Positions 8,618-15,658 of a DNA stretch of 64,000 bases are shown piece after piece. A program made the translations under genes and the position numbers. The stretch lies in contig NZ_OY771430.1 of assembly GCF_963674565.1 (NCBI RefSeq), positions 4,464,001 through 4,528,000 on the forward strand, written 5' to 3'. The stretch is from an uncultured Carboxylicivirga sp. (GTDB lineage: Bacteria; Bacteroidota; Bacteroidia; Bacteroidales; Marinilabiliaceae). How positions within the stretch are numbered: position 1 is the first letter of the stretch; every line of letters begins with the position of its first letter. The notes below the pieces were generated by a model. That model worked only from the letters and a program-made list of their open reading frames with translations, had not been told where the DNA came from and ran no database searches.

Positions 8618-10363
8618 ATGCTGATTTCAGATCAAAGTTTAAAGGATGTAGGTGTTCCTGTACCAACCAATCCTTTGTTTAAGAAGGCCATCTTTTCGTA
8701 TCTGCGGGTTAGTCGCATCAATCATATTTTAGCTGCTGCCGGAGACGATCAGCAAGGACTTGATTTTATTCAATCATTGTTGAAAGAGTTAAATATTCAT
8801 TTTCATATTTCAGAGAAAGAACTCAGGCACATTCCTGTCTCTGGTCCATTTATTTTAATGTCGAATCATCCTTTTGGCTTTTTGGATGGATTAATTATGA
8901 TGTTGATTGCTGGTCAAAGAAGATCTGATTTCAAAGTTTTAGCCAATTTCTTTTTAAAGCAGTTCAAACCCTTAAATAACTTTTTTATTGATCTGAATCC
9001 TTTTGAATCGAAAAATTCGATGAATATGAAGGGTATCAGAAGTGCATATCATCATATCGCACAAGGTGGAGCCGTGGGACTATTTCCAGCCGGTGAAGTT
9101 GCAACCATGCAAAAGGGCTTTAGGCGAATCGAGGACAAAGTGTGGGATGCCGGTATTGTTCGGTTTATGGTCAACTGCAATGTTCCTGTTATTCCAATGT
9201 ACTTCGAGGGAGCCAATAGTCTTAAATTTCATTTGTTAGGGAAAATTCATCCTTATTTGCGCACTCTAACCATTCCTTCAGAGTTTTTTAAGTACGAGAA
9301 TAAAACAGTTAATGTAAGGATTGGAGCCCCGATTCATCCATTTGAATTAAAAGAATTTGATAATCTTCACAAAGCAGGAAGGTATTTGAGGGCTTCTTTG
9401 TTTGGATTAGGTTCTAAAGTGGATGTGAAGCACCATTTCAGGCTAACTAAAAGACAAAAAGTTCAGGAGCCTGTTATTGATCCTGTTTCAACCGATTTAA
9501 TAAAAAACGAATTAGAAGGTTTAAGAGCTAAGAATGATCTTCTTTTTACAAAATTAAATTACGAGATATTTTTAGCTGATGCTCATGCCATACCCAATAT
9601 TATTAAGGAATTAGGACGACTGCGTGAACATACTTTTCGGTCAGTGGGCGAGGGAACTGGTCATAAGATTGACATAGATGAATATGACCTGTATTATCTG
9701 CATTTGTTTATATGGGACACCAAAGCTGAAGTGATAGCCGGCGCGTATCGTTTAGGTCCAGGTGATAGGATAGTGGATGCTTATGGATCCAAAGGGTTTT
9801 ATGTTACCAGCTTATTTGATTTGGATAAGGAGCTGAATCCTGTATTATCACAAACATTGGAAATGGGGCGTTCTTTTGTAGTTAAAGAATATCAGCAAAA
9901 ACCATTACCACTGTTTCTGCTTTGGCAAGGTATATTGCATTTTCTTAAGCAGAATCATCAGTATAAATATCTGTTAGGACCGGTTAGTATCAGTAATGAT
10001 TTTACACGTTTCTCTAAAGATTTGCTGATCGCATTTATTAAAAAATATCATTACGATTACGAACTTGTAAAGTGGGTACATCCGCGAAAAGAATTCTTAG
10101 TAAAAACAAATGCCGAAGATATTGAAGTAATACTCGAGCGTAATTCTAATGATTTACAGAAACTGGATAAATACATTTCAGCCATTGAGCCGGGGTATAT
10201 GAAAATTCCTGTTCTGCTTAAGCAATATATGCGTCAGAATGCAAAAATTATTGGTTTTAATGTGGACCCGAACTTCAATGATTGTCTGGATGGGTTAATG
10301 ATATTGGAAATCAAAAATCTTCCACAAAGCACTTTCGATTTTTTAAAACCCAAAGACGAATAA
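8618..10363 (+). CDS. Two-domain acyltransferase (PlsC-type N-terminus plus OlsB/GNAT-type C-terminus), aminolipid synthase-like
   Basis: The 581-residue protein has two enzyme domains. Residues about 70-280 form a PlsC-like O-acyltransferase with SNHPFGFLDG (His84, Asp90; five residues lie between His and Asp, as in hemolysin/OlsF-type enzymes) and GLFPAGEVATM near residue 153. Residues about 310-500 form a GNAT-like domain of the OlsB/autoinducer-synthase type (LREHTFRSVGEGTG, then YYLHLFIWD and AGAYRLGPG). This arrangement is that of bifunctional ornithine-lipid synthase OlsF and of glycine-lipid synthases: N-acylation of an amino acid by the C-terminal domain, then O-acylation by the N-terminal domain. 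The amino acid used cannot be told from sequence. It is last of three same-strand genes. Confidence 0.78.
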   Translation: MLISDQSLKDVGVPVPTNPLFKKAIFSYLRVSRINHILAAAGDDQQGLDFIQSLLKELNIHFHISEKELRHIPVSGPFILMSNHPFGFLDGLIMMLIAGQRRSDFKVLANFFLKQFKPLNNFFIDLNPFESKNSMNMKGIRSAYHHIAQGGAVGLFPAGEVATMQKGFRRIEDKVWDAGIVRFMVNCNVPVIPMYFEGANSLKFHLLGKIHPYLRTLTIPSEFFKYENKTVNVRIGAPIHPFELKEFDNLHKAGRYLRASLFGLGSKVDVKHHFRLTKRQKVQEPVIDPVSTDLIKNELEGLRAKNDLLFTKLNYEIFLADAHAIPNIIKELGRLREHTFRSVGEGTGHKIDIDEYDLYYLHLFIWDTKAEVIAGAYRLGPGDRIVDAYGSKGFYVTSLFDLDKELNPVLSQTLEMGRSFVVKEYQQKPLPLFLLWQGILHFLKQNHQYKYLLGPVSISNDFTRFSKDLLIAFIKKYHYDYELVKWVHPRKEFLVKTNAEDIEVILERNSNDLQKLDKYISAIEPGYMKIPVLLKQYMRQNAKIIGFNVDPNFNDCLDGLMILEIKNLPQSTFDFLKPKDE

Positions 10364-10375
10364 AAAGAGAAGATG

Positions 10376-10405
10376 AGGTGAGGATTTAATATTCAATTCT
10401 CACCT
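10376..10405. terminator. Bidirectional terminator between the acyltransferase and folA
   Basis: AGGTGAG (10376-10382) pairs with CTCACCT (10399-10405) in the 52-base gap between two convergent genes. The stem is flanked by A- and T-rich sequence, though neither tail is a long T run. Confidence 0.5.
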
Positions 10406-10415
10406 TAAATATTCT

Positions 10416-10925
10416 TTACACACAGTCGAACCTGCCAAAGCTTTTCAGGTTGATGTATGAATAGGTTAATCCTGTTTTTTCGTCAATCAAATCATCCTGA
10501 CGGAACGTCTCTTTCCAACCCAGACTTTTATATTCCGGGAAAAATACATCCACTCCATCAAAAGAATGATGTATTTCGGTAAGATATAATTCATCAGCTT
10601 CGTGCAGGAAAGCTTTATACACTTCACCTCCACCAATGACAAATACCTTCTGATCATCGCAGCAAAGTGAAATTGCTTCAACCATTGATTTAACAACTTC
10701 AGCTCCGGTTGCTATATAATCTTTCTGACGAGTGATTACAACATTTCTGCGATTTGGCAAAGCACCTTTAGGAAGAGCCTCAAAGGTTTTTCTTCCCATA
10801 ATAATTGTATGTCCGGTAGTTAGTTCTTTAAATCTTTTTAAGTCGGCAGAAATATATGCTAACTGATCTCCATTCTTTCCAATGCCATTGTTTTGGTCAA
10901 TGGCAACAATCATCGCTAAAATCAT
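10416..10925 (-). CDS. folA: Dihydrofolate reductase
   Basis: A 169-residue DHFR that reduces dihydrofolate to tetrahydrofolate with NADPH. The N-terminal AxxxxNxGIG loop reads AIDQNNGIG; the catalytic acidic residue lies in SADLKRFK; IIMGRKTFE and FVIGGGEVY are the NADPH-binding blocks. The usual Pro-Trp of the LPW motif is replaced (QLAYISAD), as in several Bacteroidota enzymes. The start overlaps the thyA stop by 4 bases, so translation is coupled to the enzyme that generates dihydrofolate. It converges on the acyltransferase gene. Confidence 0.96.
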   Translation of the reverse strand: MILAMIVAIDQNNGIGKNGDQLAYISADLKRFKELTTGHTIIMGRKTFEALPKGALPNRRNVVITRQKDYIATGAEVVKSMVEAISLCCDDQKVFVIGGGEVYKAFLHEADELYLTEIHHSFDGVDVFFPEYKSLGWKETFRQDDLIDEKTGLTYSYINLKSFGRFDCV

Positions 10926-11716
10926 ACAGAAATGGCTCCTTTAATATGTGGATGAGCATCGTAGTTAACCAGCTCAAAATCGTCAAAAATAAAATCATCA
11001 ATATTTTTACGGTCGGGATTGATTATCAATTGAGGAAGTGATTTAGGTTCTCGTCCTAATTGTGTTTTAACCTGCTCAATATGATTTAAGTAAATATGTG
11101 CATCTCCTAAAGTATGCACAAAAGTGCCTGGGTTTAAACCGCAAACCTGTGCAACCATCATGGTTAAAATGGCATATGATGCAATGTTAAATGGTACACC
11201 TAAAAAGATGTCGGCACTACGCTGGTATAATTGACAACTTAATTTACCATCGGCAACATAAAACTGAAACAGAATATGGCAAGGCGGAAGTTGCATGTCA
11301 TCAATAGCTCCAACATTCCATGCACTAACAATATGGCGACGTGAATCCGGGTTGTTTTTAATGCTATCAATCACCTGCTTAATCTGATCGATGTGGCCTC
11401 CTTTGTAATCGGGCCACGATCTCCACTGATAACCATAGATAGGTCCTAATTCCCCATCTTCCTTGGCCCACTCGTTCCAGATACGTACACCGTTTTCCTG
11501 AAGATATTTAACGTTGGTACTTCCTTTTAGAAACCAAAGAAGCTCATGAATAATGGATTTTAAATGCAGTTTTTTTGTTGTCAACAAAGGGAAACCTTCA
11601 GCCAAATCGAATCGCATCTGATGCCCAAAGACACTGATGGTTCCGGTTCCTGTCCGATCTTCTTTTGTTGCTCCTTCATCAAGTACCCTCTGCAGTAAAT
11701 CCAAATATTGCTTCAT
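10922..11716 (-). CDS. thyA: Thymidylate synthase
   Basis: A 264-residue ThyA, exactly the length of the E. coli enzyme. It carries KEDRTGTGTISVFG near the N-terminus, the catalytic cysteine in LPPCHILFQFY, and the nucleotide-binding block QRSADIFLGVPFNIASYA. It methylates dUMP to dTMP with methylene-tetrahydrofolate. I start at the ATG at 11716: the longer frame to 11791 runs through a promoter and into the upstream regulator gene and adds 25 residues absent from the family. It forms an operon with folA, overlapping it by 4 bases. Confidence 0.97.
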   Translation of the reverse strand: MKQYLDLLQRVLDEGATKEDRTGTGTISVFGHQMRFDLAEGFPLLTTKKLHLKSIIHELLWFLKGSTNVKYLQENGVRIWNEWAKEDGELGPIYGYQWRSWPDYKGGHIDQIKQVIDSIKNNPDSRRHIVSAWNVGAIDDMQLPPCHILFQFYVADGKLSCQLYQRSADIFLGVPFNIASYAILTMMVAQVCGLNPGTFVHTLGDAHIYLNHIEQVKTQLGREPKSLPQLIINPDRKNIDDFIFDDFELVNYDAHPHIKGAISV

Positions 11717-11733
11717 TATGAGAAATTTTAGCC

Positions 11734-11765
11734 CAAAAATAGTCTTTTTTTTATTGCTGCCTAAA
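11734..11765 (-). promoter_or_regulatory. Promoter of thyA-folA
   Basis: On the minus strand TATTTTTG (11734-11741) matches the -7 element TAnnTTTG, and TTTA (11762-11765) lies exactly 20 bases upstream, near the TTTG -33 element of the Bacteroidota housekeeping sigma factor. It sits across the end of the upstream regulator gene (stop at 11751), so thyA-folA can be transcribed independently. This also supports the thyA start at 11716. Confidence 0.6.
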
Positions 11766-12047
11766 TCCTTTAAAGTAGTCCTCGATAGCATCTACATATT
11801 TTGTGTAGGCATATATCCCAATCTGGGTAATTTTGCAAATGGTTAGTGGATAATTACCCCTGTTGGCTTTTATGATATCAACATAACCGGCTTCTTTTAG
11901 TTTTGTTAACTGGAAGCTTAAATTACCTTTGGTTGCTTTTGTGCTTTCGAGTAAATAGGCAAATTCGGCTGATTCTATTCCAATTAATACAGACATTATG
12001 GCCAATCGTATCTGGGAATGTAAAACCGGATCTAAATCTTTAAACAT
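11751..12047 (-). CDS. Winged-helix transcriptional regulator (HTH_34 type)
   Basis: A 98-residue one-domain DNA-binding protein: RLAIMSVLIG, then a helix-turn-helix (TKATKGNLSFQLTKLKEAGYV) and a wing (YPLTICKITQIG). This is the winged-helix HTH_34 / MarR-ArsR-like family of Bacteroidota, which is often co-transcribed with a small membrane protein, as here (12049-12663, 1 base apart). It has no sensor domain, so it may answer to its membrane partner or to a small ligand. Two identical-type palindromes in the promoter of the pair (12676-12715) suggest that it represses its own operon; that is an inference. Confidence 0.85.
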   Translation of the reverse strand: MFKDLDPVLHSQIRLAIMSVLIGIESAEFAYLLESTKATKGNLSFQLTKLKEAGYVDIIKANRGNYPLTICKITQIGIYAYTKYVDAIEDYFKGFRQQ

Positions 12048-12048
12048 A

Positions 12049-12663
12049 CTATTTCTGACGTTGCGAATACATTATATGTCCCGGAATAACAAATGCAATT
12101 AACCATCCGAGAGCTTCAATCATTAATTGTTTTTCTAAAGGATATAATGAAGCAACATAAGCCATGGCAGCAAAAAATATTCCTCCAAAAATAACAACAT
12201 TGTATCGTAATATTCCTCCGGTTACTACTATGGCAAAAGCAATTAAAACCATAAAGATAGGATGTTGTAGCTCAAATGTTATTCGATGTAATACGTTGAA
12301 CTGAATCAAATTTATCATTACCATGCTTACCAGCAAGCCAAACCAAACATACCTCAATGAAGTGCTGATGTAGGTTTTAACCTTTTTTCGTGACTGGTAC
12401 ATGTAATAGGTTGTATAAAAGAGTCCTGCTAATGGTAAAACTATTCTGAGAAGTCGAACCACCTGCATTAATGTGTAACCGGGATTGTAAATTCCAGCCA
12501 GATAGTTTAATACAAAGTAATTAACGACAGCTATCCATCCCCATACGATGAATAAAATTCCATCACTCTTAAGTTTCTTTTGCGAAACTTCAATCATTTG
12601 TCGGATTACTTGTAAGGATTGTTCTTCATTCAACCCATTACCATTTTCTTCATTGGGATTCAT
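12049..12663 (-). CDS. Multi-pass membrane protein paired with the HTH_34 regulator
   Basis: A 204-residue protein with an acidic and Gln-rich soluble N-terminus (about 35 residues) followed by about five or six hydrophobic spans up to the C-terminus. It has no catalytic motif that I recognise. Proteins of this shape commonly precede HTH_34 regulators in Bacteroidota genomes, which suggests a two-gene unit where the membrane protein senses or is the target of regulation. It is the first gene after the double-palindrome promoter and lies 1 base before the regulator gene. Confidence 0.7.
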   Translation of the reverse strand: MNPNEENGNGLNEEQSLQVIRQMIEVSQKKLKSDGILFIVWGWIAVVNYFVLNYLAGIYNPGYTLMQVVRLLRIVLPLAGLFYTTYYMYQSRKKVKTYISTSLRYVWFGLLVSMVMINLIQFNVLHRITFELQHPIFMVLIAFAIVVTGGILRYNVVIFGGIFFAAMAYVASLYPLEKQLMIEALGWLIAFVIPGHIMYSQRQK

Positions 12664-12675
12664 AACTTAAAATTT

Positions 12676-12692
12676 AGTTTGCAATACAAACT
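12676..12692. promoter_or_regulatory. Operator palindrome 1 (AGTTTG-N5-CAAACT)
   Basis: A perfect 6-5-6 inverted repeat. On the minus strand it covers the -7 element TAAGTTTG (12687-12694) of the promoter of the membrane protein/regulator operon. Its partner at 12699-12715 has the same core and the same spacing. Confidence 0.65.
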
Positions 12693-12718
12693 TAATTAGG
12701 TTTGAGAAACAAACCAAA
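12687..12718 (-). promoter_or_regulatory. Promoter of the membrane protein/HTH_34 operon
   Basis: The minus strand carries TTTG (12718-12715), a 20-base spacer, then TAAGTTTG (12694-12687). This is a full match to the Bacteroidota TTTG-N19-21-TAnnTTTG promoter. The expected start of transcription is about 20 bases before the ATG at 12663. Confidence 0.75.
12699..12715. promoter_or_regulatory. Operator palindrome 2 (GGTTTG-N5-CAAACC)
   Basis: A perfect 6-5-6 inverted repeat with the same GTTTG-N5-CAAAC core as palindrome 1. The centres lie 23 bases apart, about two DNA turns. It fills the spacer and touches the -33 element at 12715. Confidence 0.65.
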
Positions 12719-12759
12719 TAAATTAATGAATTTAACATTCTGAATTTGTTCAATTTAAC

Positions 12760-13878
12760 TTATGGTTTAGTTGGGACTTCTTCCTGAAGATTTATAGTGG
12801 TCATAATAGGATAGTGATCGGAATAATTCACATCTATCTTTTTAAAACCATATGAATTAAATCGTTTATCATGAAAAATGAAATCGATACGGAATGAAGG
12901 TAAAATGCCGTTGTAGGTTCCTCCAAAGCCCTTGCCCGATTCAACAAAAGCGTCCTTAAGATCGCCACGCATTTGACGATAAACATACGAAACTGGCGTG
13001 TCATTAAAGTCGCCACAAACAATGGCCGGGAATGGCGAATTGCTGATGTGTTTACCTAGGCGTTCTGCCTGATCTGCACGATGTTGAAAAGCAGATCTGA
13101 GCTTACCGGTTATTTCTTTTACCCCTTCGCGACGTTCTTTATCATTTTTATAATTCAGGCTATCGATAAAATTCAGATGCTTGGGAGTTAAACGAATTGA
13201 CTCAAGATGATTATTAAAGACTCTGATTCTTTGGCCGTGAGCTTCAATATCAGTTTGAATGCTGAAATTTGTAGTGTGCTCAAATTTAACACTACCTTTT
13301 TCCGCAATAGGATATTTGCTTGCAGTAATCAATCCAAAATTACGCCTTCCTCTATTCCCTGAATGATATTCGATGTGTTTATATTTATATTGATTGAGAC
13401 GCGATAGGATGTAGTTTTCGTTAAAGACTCCTTTTGCAGTTGTGCTATAAAATTCCTGTAAGCATAACACGTCAGGATTTTCTTTTCGAATCAGTTCAAA
13501 GATTTTATCCTGAACATCTTTTTCTCCCGACCAATTATACATATCAAACATTCGAACATTAAAGCTCATAATGGATAAAGAATTTTCTAATTTTTCTTCT
13601 TTATCCAATGGATTTGCTTTCCATTGAAAAGTATTAGTCCAGTGACTAAACGTAATAAGTAAAGCAATAGCCGGAAATAAAAACTGCCATCTTTTTCTTG
13701 CAATCCAGAATATGGCTAAAACTAAATTTAACAACCATAATACAGGGAAACCAAACCCCATAAATGGTAAAATCCAGGTGTGAGAAGGGCTAATATATAC
13801 CGTAAGCACTGAAAGCAACAGAATAAATGCTGCTAAAAAAGAGATGAGGGTTATTATGGATTTAAAGAAGCGTTTCAA
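12760..13878 (-). CDS. Membrane-anchored endonuclease/exonuclease/phosphatase family protein
   Basis: The 372-residue protein has three N-terminal hydrophobic spans (residues about 8-28, 35-60, 65-80) followed by an EEP-fold domain: IMSFNVRMFD, LCLQEFYS (catalytic Glu), FNNHLES, VCGDFNDTP and a terminal SDHYPI motif. These are the metal and catalytic blocks of the family, which cleaves phosphodiester bonds in nucleic acids, lipids or phosphoinositides; the substrate here is unknown. The start is TTG at 13878, since no ATG precedes the first membrane span. It begins 5 bases after the second rhomboid gene, an arrangement I believe is conserved in Bacteroidota. Confidence 0.85.
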   Translation of the reverse strand: MKRFFKSIITLISFLAAFILLLSVLTVYISPSHTWILPFMGFGFPVLWLLNLVLAIFWIARKRWQFLFPAIALLITFSHWTNTFQWKANPLDKEEKLENSLSIMSFNVRMFDMYNWSGEKDVQDKIFELIRKENPDVLCLQEFYSTTAKGVFNENYILSRLNQYKYKHIEYHSGNRGRRNFGLITASKYPIAEKGSVKFEHTTNFSIQTDIEAHGQRIRVFNNHLESIRLTPKHLNFIDSLNYKNDKERREGVKEITGKLRSAFQHRADQAERLGKHISNSPFPAIVCGDFNDTPVSYVYRQMRGDLKDAFVESGKGFGGTYNGILPSFRIDFIFHDKRFNSYGFKKIDVNYSDHYPIMTTINLQEEVPTKP

Positions 13879-13883
13879 GCAAA

Positions 13884-14765
13884 TTACTTTTTACTGGCGT
13901 CAAATAATGTTTTTTTCTCATCCGAAGTTAAGCTATCGTATCCACTGGATTTAATCTTTTCAAGAATACGATCTACTTCATGCTGTTTATTTACTTTCTT
14001 TCGGTTATATTCCATATCAGTTATAGGACGACGATGCGTGACAGTCATTTTTGATTTTCTTGAAAAAATGGTTGCCAATTTATCCATAAAGCGGTTAAAT
14101 CGTATGGTAACATCCTTTCCCTGGACAAGCGATCCCGCATATAAATATCCAAACAAGGCACCACCTATATGAGCCAAATGACCTCCTGTATTCGATAAGG
14201 CAGATATATTGATTAGGTCAAGTACTAATGATCCGATTGCCAGATATTTTAATTTAACACCACCGATGAACATGAGGTAGATTTTATGATCTCCTCTTAA
14301 TTTAGCCATTGTAAAAAGTATGGCCATAACCGATGCCGAAGCACCTAATAGAATGGAGTTGGACTGAAACTGATATAAACCGGGAACTAAATTATATGCT
14401 AACAAATAAATTACTGCTCCTGTTATTCCTCCCAGAAAATATACGCCTAAAAGCTGACGCGGATTTAGAAATTCAAGAAAGATTTTACCAAACCAATACA
14501 ACCATAACATGTTGAACAGGATGTGGAAGAAATCGTAATGCACAAACATATAGGTTACAATAGTCCATGGTTTGAATAACAATTCCATTGGATCGGATGG
14601 TACTGAAACCCATTGAAGTAAGGGGTAATCAAGTGTACCTGTTGAAAGACTGAATAATGCCTGCAACAATCTGATGATAACAAAAACTCCAATGTTAATG
14701 TAGATCAGCTTTGTTAAGGCACCTCCTTGCTTGTACGATTGTTTTATTTCGTCAACTATTCCCAT
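13884..14765 (-). CDS. Rhomboid-family intramembrane serine protease with C-terminal soluble tail
   Basis: A 293-residue six-span rhomboid. HYDFFHILFN supplies the TM2 HxxxxHxxxN motif; LLGASASVM holds the catalytic serine (about Ser143), with Ala where the GxSG motif has Gly; and LAHIGGALFG supplies the catalytic histidine (about His199). After the last span it has a charged tail of about 75 residues of the DUF6576 type, ending in a short helical bundle. The gene follows another rhomboid by 3 bases. It cleaves membrane-embedded substrates that cannot be predicted from sequence. Confidence 0.9.
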   Translation of the reverse strand: MGIVDEIKQSYKQGGALTKLIYINIGVFVIIRLLQALFSLSTGTLDYPLLQWVSVPSDPMELLFKPWTIVTYMFVHYDFFHILFNMLWLYWFGKIFLEFLNPRQLLGVYFLGGITGAVIYLLAYNLVPGLYQFQSNSILLGASASVMAILFTMAKLRGDHKIYLMFIGGVKLKYLAIGSLVLDLINISALSNTGGHLAHIGGALFGYLYAGSLVQGKDVTIRFNRFMDKLATIFSRKSKMTVTHRRPITDMEYNRKKVNKQHEVDRILEKIKSSGYDSLTSDEKKTLFDASKK

Positions 14766-14768
14766 GGG

Positions 14769-15506
14769 TCAGATTCCTTTTTTCTGCCAAAATTTTAATA
14801 AGATAAATCCAAATATCATTCCGCCTAAATGTGCCCAATGTGCTACATTATCAAAAGAGAAATTAGCCACACCCTGCAAAAGTTCTATAACACCATACCC
14901 AATCACAAAATATTTTGCTTTAATTGGAATAGGAGGGAAAATTAACATTAACTCCGTATTGGGAAATAACATTCCAAATGCAAGTAGAATACCGAATACA
15001 GCCCCTGAAGCCCCAATTGTTGTTCCATTTAAAATACTGTTAAATTTACCCATCAAAGGGTCTGTAAAATTCTGCCAGTTCTTAAATGCTTCTGCACCTT
15101 TCTCTATAACAATTTGATGTTGTTGATCAGACAATTGTGGAAGCAAAGAGTAATATTCGATATAATTAACTCCAATCTGTACTAATGCAGCTCCAATGCC
15201 AGTAGCAATATAATAAATAAAGAATTTCTTGGATCCCCAATAAACCTCTAAAATACGTCCGAACATAAATACGGCAAACATATTAAAAAACAGATGCATA
15301 AAGTCGGCATGCATAAACATATAAGTTCCAAACTGTGCTGGATTAAAAAGTGGTGAACTCGGTAAATGCAATCCAAGGTATGCGCTCAGGTTTATTCCAA
15401 AAGATTTTTCAACTACCCAAGTAGCGAATAAAAACAAGGCATTTATTATTAATAAGTTCTTTGTAACCGGCGGTAATCCCGCAAACGGTGACTGTCGATA
15501 CATCAT
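14769..15506 (-). CDS. Rhomboid-family intramembrane serine protease
   Basis: A 245-residue rhomboid without a soluble tail. HADFMHLFFN is the TM2 motif, TIGASGAVFG has the catalytic serine (about Ser167) in a full GxSG context, and HWAHLGGMIFG holds the catalytic histidine (about His226). Between TM3 and TM4 lies a longer loop (residues about 118-160). It is the first of two adjacent rhomboid genes downstream of mutL on the same strand, with a gap of 152 bases to mutL that I find empty. Confidence 0.92.
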   Translation of the reverse strand: MMYRQSPFAGLPPVTKNLLIINALFLFATWVVEKSFGINLSAYLGLHLPSSPLFNPAQFGTYMFMHADFMHLFFNMFAVFMFGRILEVYWGSKKFFIYYIATGIGAALVQIGVNYIEYYSLLPQLSDQQHQIVIEKGAEAFKNWQNFTDPLMGKFNSILNGTTIGASGAVFGILLAFGMLFPNTELMLIFPPIPIKAKYFVIGYGVIELLQGVANFSFDNVAHWAHLGGMIFGFILLKFWQKKGI

Positions 15507-15658
15507 ATTCGAAATTTAAATTGATAGTAGGCTTTGAATGCACAACTTCAATGCCATATTTAAAAAATAGCTAAAAATTACTTTATATGCTTAACTTTAA
15601 TAACAAAAAGATATCATTGACAGTTCAAATGTAATATTCATTCTGCCAATGTGTCACA

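Noticed and set aside
11716..11791. Longer N-terminus for thymidylate synthase
   Set aside because: The extra 25 residues run through a promoter (11734-11765) and into the end of the upstream regulator gene, and ThyA from the ATG at 11716 has the standard 264 residues.
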